Shown one piece after another: positions 1 through 6,361 of a stretch of 10,145 bases of DNA. The stretch spans positions 1,818 to 11,962 of the forward strand of contig PMTB01000206.1 of assembly GCA_003167475.1 (NCBI GenBank). Reading direction: 5' to 3'. Numbering within the stretch: position 1 is the first letter of the stretch; the number at the start of each line of letters is the position of its first letter. The notes under the pieces are model-generated. The model made no database searches. It was not told where the DNA came from and worked only from the letters and a program-made list of their open reading frames with translations. The stretch is from a candidate division FCPU426 bacterium. GTDB taxonomy: Bacteria > Oederibacteriota > PGYV01 > Palsa-1178. The position numbers and the translations under genes were made by a program.

Positions 1-362
1 GCCTGCATGACGTCGCAGTCTATCACGATCGATTTCTCGCCGAGTTTCTTCATGTCGATAACTGCACGGAGCGAACGGCCGATAAGCCTCTGTATTTCCT
101 GGCCCCGCCCGTTGACTTTTCCCTTGACCGAATCGCGCGGGATCCTTGTCTGGGACGAGCGCGGTAGCATTGAATACTCCGCCGTGACCCAGCCGGAACC
201 CGTCCCTTTTAAAAAAGGGGGTATGTCCGTGGTTACTGTGGCCGTACAGATGACCTTTGTTTCCCCGAACTCCACAAGCACAGAACCTTCCGCGGGTTTG
301 ATAAAATCCCTGGTTATTTTAACTTTCCTTAATTCGTCGTTCTGCCTGCCGTCAATTCTCAT
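1..362 (-). CDS. rph: Ribonuclease PH, N-terminal part (truncated by window edge)
   Basis: RNase PH is a phosphorolytic 3'-to-5' exoribonuclease that trims tRNA 3' ends in the cytoplasm, working as a ring of six subunits. The visible 120 residues match the family N-terminus: MRIDGR start, a VTAEYSMLPRSSQTR segment at about 59-73, and NGRGQEIQRLIGRSLRA at 84-100, which includes the phosphate-contacting arginine (R86 here). The fragment stops in DCDVMQA, which in the family leads directly into the DGGTRTA segment. The catalytic aspartates would lie outside the window, so activity cannot be judged. The ATG at 360-362 is preceded by AAGGAG (minus strand, 369-374) at good spacing. The family is about 240 residues, so roughly half is present. 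It follows queD across a gap with a large palindrome. Identification is firm. Confidence 0.96.
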   Translation of the reverse strand, partial: MRIDGRQNDELRKVKITRDFIKPAEGSVLVEFGETKVICTATVTTDIPPFLKGTGSGWVTAEYSMLPRSSQTRIPRDSVKGKVNGRGQEIQRLIGRSLRAVIDMKKLGEKSIVIDCDVMQ

Positions 363-396
363 TTAAAACTCCTTTGTTTATGATTAGGGCTAATCA

Positions 397-528
397 GTCA
401 TTGCGAGGAGGCGTTTTTGTTTCATGCCGACGAAGCAATCCCTGTTCCATGATAAGCATTTAATTCCCTGCTTGCCGCAAAAGTAAAGAGATTGCTTCGT
501 CGCTGGGGGTCTCGCTCCTCGCAATGAC
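397..528. repeat. Nested palindromic intergenic element, long copy 1
   Basis: This element fills most of the 179-base gap between queD and rph. Outer arms GTCATTGCGAGGAG (397-410) and CTCCTCGCAATGAC (515-528) are perfect 14-bp inverted repeats. Inner arms CGACGAAGCAATC (428-440) and GATTGCTTCGTCG (490-502) are perfect over 13 bp. The centre (441-489) is not obviously palindromic. It has no coding potential. A second long copy in inverted orientation starts at 9997, and a short derivative is at 6362-6400. The form is that of a non-autonomous MITE-like element. It begins 13 bases after the queD stop codon in the transcript, so it would also fold as an mRNA hairpin, but no U-tract marks it as an intrinsic terminator. 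I recognise similar CATTGCGAGGAGC/GAAGCAATC sequences as common dispersed repeats in several bacterial genomes. Confidence 0.9.
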
Positions 529-541
529 GATTTGGACATAG

Positions 542-910
542 TTAATCTTCCGTATAAGCCGCCATCGAGCTTTCAGATTCGTAGATCGCGACCTTGCTAA
601 CCTTTGCTTTTTTTACGCTTTGCTTGAGAAAATCATATATGTACCTGGCAATGTTTTCGGCAGAGGGATTGATCTTTTTAAAATACGATATGTCCTTGTT
701 CAAGTTCCTGTGGTCGAGCCGGTCCGTTATCTTCTTGAGCTGTTTCTTCAATATTGTAAAATCAACGGCAAGGCCGTCCTTGCCGAGCGTCATCGAAGTG
801 AAATAAGCCTCAACTATGTAATTATGCCCGTGCACACGCTCGCATTTTCCTTTGTAATCACGGAGGTTATGCGCCGCCGCGAAGCTGTCTTTTACCATGA
901 GTTCGTACAT
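542..910 (-). CDS. queD: 6-carboxy-5,6,7,8-tetrahydropterin synthase (QueD/PTPS family)
   Basis: QueD converts 7,8-dihydroneopterin triphosphate to 6-carboxytetrahydropterin, the second step toward preQ0 and the tRNA base queuosine. The 122-residue protein has the family's usual bacterial length. The zinc ligands appear as H14 in FAAAHNL and H27/H29 in RVHGHNY. C23 in KCERVHGH is the catalytic cysteine, D66-H67 in DRLDHRNLN supplies the catalytic pair, NPSAENIA (81-88) is the conserved PTAEN-like segment, and E111 is the pterin-anchoring glutamate near the C-terminus. The ATG at 908-910 has AAAGGAG (917-923) at proper spacing. No queC, queE or queF is nearby, so the pathway partners must be elsewhere. 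The gene sits alone between two repeat-filled gaps, between murI and rph. A pure eukaryotic-type PTPS role is less likely given the CxxxHGH motif. Confidence 0.93.
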   Translation of the reverse strand: MYELMVKDSFAAAHNLRDYKGKCERVHGHNYIVEAYFTSMTLGKDGLAVDFTILKKQLKKITDRLDHRNLNKDISYFKKINPSAENIARYIYDFLKQSVKKAKVSKVAIYESESSMAAYTED

Positions 911-922
911 TAAGGTCTCCTT

Positions 923-1032
923 TGACTCAAATGTCTCAATAGACTCAGTTGTCTCAGTTGTCTCAACCGGAAAATAAACCGTTGTTTGTTATGACAATTG
1001 AGACTATTGAGTCAAATGAGTCAACTGAGTCC
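923..1032. repeat. Inverted pair of 9-bp-period repeat arrays between murI and queD
   Basis: The left arm (923-967) is five consecutive 9-base units of consensus WGWCTCARH, for example TGTCTCAGT. After a spacer of about 29 bases, the right arm (997-1032) is four consecutive 9-base units of consensus AHTGAGWCH, for example ATTGAGTCA. The right-arm consensus is the reverse complement of the left, so the two arrays face each other and can pair in several registers with mismatches. The array begins 3 bases after the murI stop codon. At its other end it touches the Shine-Dalgarno of queD (917-923). I do not recognise a named family. Confidence 0.85.
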
Positions 1033-1035
1033 GTT

Positions 1036-1830
1036 CTAAAGAACCACCCGTTTCGCCATAACCATATCCTTCTTCAGGAACATCTTTCCAACCTTGTTAA
1101 ATGTGTCAGGGGTGTCCGTCACGAAGAACTCGGATTTGCCCCTGTTGTTCTTCATGGCGGTCAGGTCGCGCGCCTCGAGTATCGCCCTTACTGTTTTGGC
1201 CATTTCCCTTGCGGAATCTATTATGGTGACTTTCGGCATTATCCTTTTTATCAGGGGCTTCAGCAGCGGGTAATGCGTGCACCCCAGAACAAGGGTATCT
1301 ATTTTTTTGGGGCCAAACCCCTTCAGGTAATTCCTCAGGATGCTTTCCGTTTCCTTATTTGACAGCCAGCCTTCTTCCACGAGCGGAACCAGCAGCGGCG
1401 CGGCGCAGGAGTATACGGAACACTTGGGCCCGTATTTTTTTATGGCGCCCACATACGCCCCGCTTGCGATAGTTGCCTTGGTGCCTATGACGCCTATTCT
1501 TTTATTCTTTGTCATTTCCACGGCGGCCCTCGCGCCGGCTTCAATAACCCCTATGATATCAATATTAAAAGCGTGTTTGATTTCTTTTAAGGCGAGAGCG
1601 GAAGCGGTGTTGCACGCGACAACAATTATTTTCACGTTCTTTTTAAGTAGAAAAGCCGTATTTTCCTTCGAGAACCTTATTATGGTTTCCTTTGTTTTTG
1701 TGCCGTAAGGCATCCTGGCCGTGTCCCCAAGGTAGAATATCTGTTCATTGGGCATGAGGTTCATGATTTCTTTTACCACGGTCAAGCCGCCAAGCCCCGA
1801 GTCGAAAACGCCGATGCCTTTGTTGTTCAT
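1036..1830 (-). CDS. murI: Glutamate racemase
   Basis: MurI interconverts L- and D-glutamate without cofactor, supplying D-glutamate for the peptidoglycan stem peptide in the cytoplasm. The 264-residue protein is full length. It shows the N-terminal GVFDSGLGGLTV (7-18, with the D10-S11 pair), LGDTARMPYGTK (34-45), the first catalytic cysteine in VVACNTASA (C73), and the second in LGCTHYPLL (C184, followed by T185-H186). The two cysteines act as the opposing acid/base pair, and both half-sites are intact. The ATG at 1828-1830 is preceded by AAGGAG (1836-1841). It is followed in the transcript by the 9-bp-period array and queD, and preceded by the 7-bp-period array. Another member of the Asp/Glu racemase superfamily is very unlikely given both cysteine motifs. 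Confidence 0.97.
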   Translation of the reverse strand: MNNKGIGVFDSGLGGLTVVKEIMNLMPNEQIFYLGDTARMPYGTKTKETIIRFSKENTAFLLKKNVKIIVVACNTASALALKEIKHAFNIDIIGVIEAGARAAVEMTKNKRIGVIGTKATIASGAYVGAIKKYGPKCSVYSCAAPLLVPLVEEGWLSNKETESILRNYLKGFGPKKIDTLVLGCTHYPLLKPLIKRIMPKVTIIDSAREMAKTVRAILEARDLTAMKNNRGKSEFFVTDTPDTFNKVGKMFLKKDMVMAKRVVL

Positions 1831-1858
1831 TATAACTCCTTAAAAAATAGATAATGGC

Positions 1859-1928
1859 AGTTTTAAGTTTTATGTTTTAAGATTAAACCATTATTGTTTT
1901 TCATCTTACAACTTAAAACTTGGAACTT
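1859..1928. repeat. Inverted pair of 7-bp-period repeat arrays between DUF362 gene and murI
   Basis: The left arm has four consecutive heptads (AGTTTTA, AGTTTTA, TGTTTTA, AGATTAA; 1859-1886). After a 14-base centre, the right arm has four heptads ending in AWCTT (1901-1928; for example AAAACTT, GGAACTT). AGTTTTAAGTT (1859-1869) and AACTTAAAACT (1910-1920) are perfect 11-bp inverted repeats. ATAATGG (1851-1857) also pairs with CCATTAT (1888-1894). The element occupies most of the 114-base gap and lies just upstream of the murI Shine-Dalgarno. It resembles heptanucleotide short tandem repeats known from cyanobacteria in unit length only, not in sequence. Confidence 0.78.
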
Positions 1929-1944
1929 CCCGATCTGCGACAAG

Positions 1945-3069
1945 CTACTTCACCTCGATAAGCTCATACTCCATCGTCCCAAGCCCCATCTTCTGCGCGT
2001 GTTCCAGCTGAACGCGCCAATTGAGGTGCGGGTGTACCATTTTGAACTTGTCTTTCTCCGCGTGCTTCATATCGTAACCTTCATTTTTTTCCACATTTTC
2101 TTTTATGACTTTGGCCGAGTTTACAAGTTCCGCGGAAGCTGTGTCTATGGCTACCGGGTCAAATGACGCAAGTATGCCTATGTCGGGCACCAGATAACTG
2201 CCAGACGACGGCATGCAGTCGCATTCCGGGGTTATATTAAGGACGAAGTTAATGAAAAACGCTTTGCCTTTCTTGTTTGCCATGACAGCAGAGGCGTACT
2301 CCGCCATCTTTTCGTTCATTTTCTGCAGGTCGGTGTCCCACTTGCTTTCTATCGCGTCAAACCTGCAAGCCGGCACACATTCGCCGCAGCCGGCGCATTT
2401 CGCGGGGTCATTTATAACTTTCCCGTCGACTATCTTAAGCGCGTCAAAATTACACCATGTAACGCACTCGCCGCAGCCCGTGCACGCGGCGGTTTTATAT
2501 TGAGGCACGTTGCCCGAATGCTGGTCCTGTTTTCCCGACCTGGGCGTGCATCCCATTCCCAGGTTCTTTATCGCGCCGCCCATGGCGGTCATCATATGGC
2601 CCTTGCAGTGAGACATTACTATCATAGTGCTTGCCCAGTATACGGCCGATGCCACCCTGGCTTTTTTTATATGGGTGCCGCTGATATTTACGTCGACTCC
2701 GTCCATCCCGGTGAGCCCGTCGGCGATGACAAGCGGGGCGCCCGCCGAAACGAAGGAAAAACCGTGTTTTAGGGCCGTGTTCAGGTGTTTTACGGCGTTG
2801 TTTCTTTCGCCGACATACAATGTGTTGGTATCGGTCAGGAAAGGATTTCCGCCGCAGGCTTTTATCCTGTCGACGACAGTGCGGTAATACAAAGGCGACA
2901 CGAAGGAAACGTTGCCTTCCTCGCCGAAGTGCGCTTTTACCGCAACCATTTCATTTTCCTTTATAATGCCGCCGGCGCCGGCCCGGTCGAACATCTTGGA
3001 AAGTCTTTTGAGTATTGAATCATCCGCGTGCGGGGCGCCAAAACGGGTGAAAAAAACTTCACTTTTCAT
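1945..3069 (-). CDS. DUF362 protein with two [4Fe-4S] ferredoxin motifs
   Basis: This 374-residue protein matches the DUF362 family of iron-sulfur proteins, whose biochemical role is not settled. The N-terminal and middle part carries family segments such as VAVKAHFGEEGN (42-53) and MSHCKGHMMTAMGGAIKNLG (152-171). A bacterial ferredoxin-type domain follows, with two CxxCxxCxxxC motifs: C196/C199/C202/C206 and C225/C228/C231/C235. These should bind two [4Fe-4S] clusters with the usual swap of the fourth ligands. A CDC pair follows at 283-285, and the conserved FDPVAIDTA block is at 303-311. There is no signal peptide or membrane segment, so it is probably cytoplasmic. The ATG at 3067-3069 has AAAGGAG (3075-3081). 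An electron-transfer role is inferred from the clusters. No redox partner is adjacent. Confidence 0.9.
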   Translation of the reverse strand: MKSEVFFTRFGAPHADDSILKRLSKMFDRAGAGGIIKENEMVAVKAHFGEEGNVSFVSPLYYRTVVDRIKACGGNPFLTDTNTLYVGERNNAVKHLNTALKHGFSFVSAGAPLVIADGLTGMDGVDVNISGTHIKKARVASAVYWASTMIVMSHCKGHMMTAMGGAIKNLGMGCTPRSGKQDQHSGNVPQYKTAACTGCGECVTWCNFDALKIVDGKVINDPAKCAGCGECVPACRFDAIESKWDTDLQKMNEKMAEYASAVMANKKGKAFFINFVLNITPECDCMPSSGSYLVPDIGILASFDPVAIDTASAELVNSAKVIKENVEKNEGYDMKHAEKDKFKMVHPHLNWRVQLEHAQKMGLGTMEYELIEVK

Positions 3070-3106
3070 GGTTTCTCCTTTAATTATAATTGGATTATGT
3101 CACATT

Positions 3107-3128
3107 GACGCATTATATACTCCGCTAC
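3107..3128 (-). repeat. Decayed REP-like unit
   Basis: The 18 bases at 3107-3124 match the hairpin at 3204-3221 at 14 positions in the same orientation. Both are followed by CTACAC, so the GTAG foot is on the minus strand. Substitutions have broken the stem symmetry, so this looks like an older, degenerating third copy beside the intact pair. Confidence 0.65.
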
Positions 3129-3158
3129 ACTCCGTTCCCGGAAATACAACACGTTCTT

Positions 3159-3225
3159 GTAGGGGCGGATATCATCCGCCACGTCGTAGGCAGTTCTAAG
3201 GCTGGCGCATAATATGCGCCGCTAC
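3159..3225. repeat. REPIN-like pair of inverted REP hairpins
   Basis: One unit has GTAG (3159-3162) at the foot of the hairpin GGCGGAT-ATC-ATCCGCC (3164-3180). A second unit in opposite orientation has the hairpin GGCGCAT-AAT-ATGCGCC (3204-3220) followed by CTAC (3222-3225). A GTAG tetranucleotide beside a short palindrome is the hallmark of REP sequences mobilised by REP-associated tyrosine transposases (TnpA-REP/RAYT, related to the IS200/IS605 family). Two inverted REPs make a REPIN. Comparing the two units, a G-C pair in the stem is exchanged for C-G on both sides, so pairing is conserved. The nearer hairpin begins 6 bases after the cupin stop codon and could stabilise the operon's mRNA 3' end. 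No RAYT gene lies in the window. Confidence 0.8.
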
Positions 3226-3231
3226 ACCTCG

Positions 3232-3645
3232 TTACACAAACGCGATATCGATCGGCTTTTTCAGTTTCCTTATCACCGATTCCACGTCAAAATTCTCCGT
3301 TATCTTGATCTCCGCGTGCTCTGAAACCACTCTCACCGCGTGCCAGACATGCTTTGATATGCATACGGGTTTGTCCAGCAGGAATGCCTCGATCTTGTCC
3401 GGGGTTTTATGTTCCGCCACGAGTATCACAGTGGTGCCGGACACCGGTTCAAATGTTTCCATGGATTCCGGGTGGTTCTCCATGGAGTCCACCGGCGCCG
3501 GGTGAAATATGAGGTACCCTATCCTCCAGCCCACAGCCGCGCTGTCACCGGTTAAAACCGAAAACACTTTTTTTTTGTCGCTTTGTTCAAGCACCATGCC
3601 AAACTTCGCAAAAGCCTTCTTACTCAGATTTTGGATTTTTATCAT
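3232..3645 (-). CDS. AllA-like (ureidoglycolate lyase family) small cupin
   Basis: This 137-residue protein has the layout of the ureidoglycolate lyase (AllA) fold, a single-domain RmlC-like cupin. It shows an N-terminal AFAKFGMVLE (11-20), HPESMETFEPVSG (58-70) where the family has H..S.e.F.P..G, and a C-terminal block at 82-104 (PDKIEAFLLDK then VCISKHVWHAV) matching the family's P..l.AFl...g...WH element, with W101-H102. AllA releases urea from ureidoglycolate in allantoin catabolism, but no allantoin or purine-degradation gene is nearby and the protein is shorter than typical AllA (about 160 residues). The true substrate is therefore open. The ATG lies 26 bases inside the end of the M16 peptidase gene, which suggests translational coupling. 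The Shine-Dalgarno is only weak (AAAGGG). It has no signal peptide, so it should be cytoplasmic. Confidence 0.72.
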   Translation of the reverse strand: MIKIQNLSKKAFAKFGMVLEQSDKKKVFSVLTGDSAAVGWRIGYLIFHPAPVDSMENHPESMETFEPVSGTTVILVAEHKTPDKIEAFLLDKPVCISKHVWHAVRVVSEHAEIKITENFDVESVIRKLKKPIDIAFV

Positions 3646-6307
3646 CTTTTTTCCCTTTCTTTTCCGCAGGCCCCACTATGACCTCCGTGTAATTGTTAAG
3701 CCTTATGAACTTCTTGGCGGCAGCGTTGACTTGCGCTTTTGTAACTTTATTGATCTCGTCTATGAACTCATCGACCTTTTTATAACCCATGCCCCACAGT
3801 TCGTAAGACAGGTAGGAATCGGCCTGCGCCATATAGTCCTGGAGCCCCACTTTGAACATCCCGATTATATAACTTTTGGCGCTTTTCACCTCTGCGTCGG
3901 TTACCCCTTTGTCGACAAGGTCCTGCAGCACCACAAATATCTCATCAACGGCCTTTTTCTCGTTCTCAGGCGAAGTGCCCGTATATATGCGGAACGCGCC
4001 GTTCTCTATATTCCTTTCAAAGGTCGAGAACACTGTATAACAAAGGTTCCTCTTTTCCCTTATCTCGGTAAATAGCCGCGAGTCCATCCCACCGCTCAGG
4101 ATGTTGTCAAGCACCCTCATTGGAAAATAGTCGTCGCTGTTTGTTTTGGGGCCCATAAATCCTATCATTATATGCGACTGGTTTTTGTCTATAACCTCGC
4201 GCGATATCTTTTTTTCCGTGGATATCCTTACCGGAAGCTTGGGACGCGAATCTTTGCCTTTTTTCAGCCCGGCAAACTTCTCATTGATGAGGGCCTTCAT
4301 GTAATCCGCGTCCACATTCCCCACCACGGATATTATCAGGTTATTCGCCGTCACGTAGGAGTCGTGCCAGTTTTTCAGCTTATTCACGGTGATCCTTTTT
4401 ACCGTCTCAGGCTCGCCCATTACGGGGTATCCGTACGGGTGCCAGTCGAAGAAAAGCTCGTTAAAAATCTTATTAAGGTAGGCAGGAGGATTGTCCTTGA
4501 TCTGCTTTATCTGGTTAAGGATATCCTCTTTTTCCTTTTTTACCTCTTCAACCGGGAATGACGGGTTTATATTTATATCGGCGAAAAGGTTCATGAACTC
4601 TTCCAGGTTGGCCGGCACAACCTCCGCCGACCATCCGAAAGCGTCGCGCTTGATATCCTTGTTAAGCACGGCCCCGATATCATCCAGCCGCCTGGCAAGT
4701 TCGGCGTATTCCATGTTTTTGGTGCCTTTGAGCATGCTCGAAAGCATCAGGTTGGTTATCCCCTTGTAATATCCCTGGTCGGTGCTTTCATATACTATAC
4801 CGCCGCGGTATTCCGCCTTTATGTCGATGACGCCCGCGTTTGTGAGCTTTTTATGTATCAGTGTGATGCCGTTCGGGAGGACGGTTTTTGTGACCCTGCC
4901 CTCCTCGGAGAGTTTCTCCGGATTGGTGTAGTTAACGAACTTTTTTATGTCGTCCACCGACTTGTACTTCTTGAACTCCGCTTCATTTTTCTCAGGGTAA
5001 TAAAGCACTATGTCCGCGTACTGCGGGTTCAAATACTTTGCCATGACGTCCTTTAAGTCCGTGTCCAGCACCCTTTTCACGGTGTCGTTGTATTTGTAGA
5101 ACAGCTTGTAATCCCCCAGCAGTTCATAGTGGCCAAGGTTGATTGCCATATTCTCCACCTGCATGTCATCTTTGGCTTCTTCCCTTGAGATATCGGACTT
5201 GACCCTCATTATTTCCTCGCTCTTTATACCCTCCAGTTTAAGCCTGTCTATCTGGGTGAATATTTCCTGCATCACCTCGGCGTATTTGCCCTCGCGCACG
5301 TTGGCGGCAATAACAAACAACCCGCCGAATTTTCCTGTGAATAAGTCGCAGTCAATCTCGTCCACAAGCTGTTTGTCTTCCTTTATCACCCTGTACAGGG
5401 GCGAGCTTTCCGAGCCTCCGAGCACTTTCGCCAGTATTTCCAGCTTCGGTATGTCTTCAGAGAGAGCGTCGGGTATCCTGAAACCGATAGCCAGATACCG
5501 GCCCTCTATCTGGCCGCTGAATGTTTTATAGCGCAGTTCCTGTTTTTCCGGGCCCTGTATTGCCGGTTCAACCGCGGATGCCGGCGTTTCGGACGGTTTG
5601 ATAGCGCCGAATGTTTTCTTGACGCTTAAAAGGGCCTTGTTCTTGTCCACGTCGCCGCTTACCACGATTATCAGGTTTTCCACGGTATAATGTTTTTTGT
5701 AGTACGCGTAAAGCTGCGCGCGGGTGTAATCCTTCAGTGTTCCCGCGTAGCCTATGATGGGGTCCTTGTAATATTTGTCAAAGGCCAGGTTCATGAACTT
5801 CTGCCACAGTAAAACGTCCGGGTTGTCAAGGCCGCGGTAAAGTTCCGTAAGTATGACCTCGCGCTCCTTGTTCATTTCGGATTCGTCAAAAGCAGACGCG
5901 GTCAGGGCGTCATATTCTATATCCAGGGCTTTTTCAAACTGCTCCGACGGCAGCACTATCACATAATTGGTGGCGTCATAGGATGTAAAAGCGTTGTTGT
6001 AACCGCCCAGGGACTTGATCTCTTTGTCTATGTCCCCGACCTTCCTTTTTTCAGTGCCTTTGAACATCATGTGCTCTATGAAGTGCGACAATCCTTTTTC
6101 GCTGTCCGTTTCATAAGCCGCCCCGGTTTTGACCCAAAAATTCACGGCAACCACAGGCGCCGCATGGTTTTCTTTTATTATAACAGTCAGCCCGTTATCA
6201 AGTTTTTCCCATAAAATATTGTCATCCTGCGCCATTATTCCCACCCTCATCACTGTTATTAGGGCCAGCGTAAACAAAACCACCGGCCAGCTTTTCCTTT
6301 TCGTCAT
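3620..6307 (-). CDS. Secreted two-domain M16 (pitrilysin/processing-peptidase) zinc metallopeptidase
   Basis: The 895-residue product joins two M16 halves. The N-terminal half holds the inverted zinc motif HFIEH (75-79) and the third ligand E155 (in ILTEL), at the usual spacing of about 75 residues. In the C-terminal half the corresponding site has decayed to N519/L522/S523 in LMLSSMLKGT, so that half is not catalytic. It keeps the SRLF..IRE.R.L.Y block (about 743-757) that positions substrate. This is the active-plus-inactive arrangement expected of M16 enzymes in one chain. I chose the ATG at 6305-6307: AAAGGAT (6314-6320) precedes it, and it gives a clean Sec signal peptide (KRK, then a hydrophobic stretch, ending ..GIMA before QDDN). 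An in-frame ATG at 6352 adds 15 charged residues and has no Shine-Dalgarno. The tail is lysine-rich. Likely a periplasmic or envelope peptidase; the substrate is unknown. Confidence 0.93.
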   Translation of the reverse strand: MTKRKSWPVVLFTLALITVMRVGIMAQDDNILWEKLDNGLTVIIKENHAAPVVAVNFWVKTGAAYETDSEKGLSHFIEHMMFKGTEKRKVGDIDKEIKSLGGYNNAFTSYDATNYVIVLPSEQFEKALDIEYDALTASAFDESEMNKEREVILTELYRGLDNPDVLLWQKFMNLAFDKYYKDPIIGYAGTLKDYTRAQLYAYYKKHYTVENLIIVVSGDVDKNKALLSVKKTFGAIKPSETPASAVEPAIQGPEKQELRYKTFSGQIEGRYLAIGFRIPDALSEDIPKLEILAKVLGGSESSPLYRVIKEDKQLVDEIDCDLFTGKFGGLFVIAANVREGKYAEVMQEIFTQIDRLKLEGIKSEEIMRVKSDISREEAKDDMQVENMAINLGHYELLGDYKLFYKYNDTVKRVLDTDLKDVMAKYLNPQYADIVLYYPEKNEAEFKKYKSVDDIKKFVNYTNPEKLSEEGRVTKTVLPNGITLIHKKLTNAGVIDIKAEYRGGIVYESTDQGYYKGITNLMLSSMLKGTKNMEYAELARRLDDIGAVLNKDIKRDAFGWSAEVVPANLEEFMNLFADININPSFPVEEVKKEKEDILNQIKQIKDNPPAYLNKIFNELFFDWHPYGYPVMGEPETVKRITVNKLKNWHDSYVTANNLIISVVGNVDADYMKALINEKFAGLKKGKDSRPKLPVRISTEKKISREVIDKNQSHIMIGFMGPKTNSDDYFPMRVLDNILSGGMDSRLFTEIREKRNLCYTVFSTFERNIENGAFRIYTGTSPENEKKAVDEIFVVLQDLVDKGVTDAEVKSAKSYIIGMFKVGLQDYMAQADSYLSYELWGMGYKKVDEFIDEINKVTKAQVNAAAKKFIRLNNYTEVIVGPAEKKGKKDDKNPKSE

Positions 6308-6361
6308 GTTTTCATCCTTTTTAGTCTTGTCCGGCTTTTTCTTGTCCGGCATTTCAATATC

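Noticed and set aside
397..528. Rho-independent terminator after queD
   Set aside because: The stem is very long with a 49-base unpaired core between its inner arms and no U-run follows it on the minus-strand transcript. It is better explained as a repeat element, although it may still affect the RNA end.
923..1032. Possible CRISPR array
   Set aside because: The units are contiguous 9-mers without spacers and reverse orientation halfway, which is not CRISPR structure, and no cas gene is present.
3083..3117. Two TATAAT matches on the minus strand upstream of the DUF362 gene (3083-3088 and 3112-3117)
   Set aside because: Neither has a recognisable TTGACA-like box at 16-18 bases, the region is AT-rich, and one match falls inside a decayed REP unit. 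Promoter activity cannot be supported.
3509..4075. Plus-strand open frame of 188 codons opposite the M16 gene and the cupin
   Set aside because: It spans the overlap of two genes with clear family motifs on the minus strand, and its own translation shows no family features or ribosome binding site.
4691..4790. Second zinc site in the C-terminal half of the M16 peptidase
   Set aside because: The residues aligned with HFIEH are N, L and S, so the metal ligands are missing and the half is treated as non-catalytic.
6308..6352. Upstream ATG for the M16 peptidase at 6352
   Set aside because: It has no Shine-Dalgarno and would place 15 charged residues before an otherwise good signal peptide. The ATG at 6307 has AAAGGAT at proper spacing.
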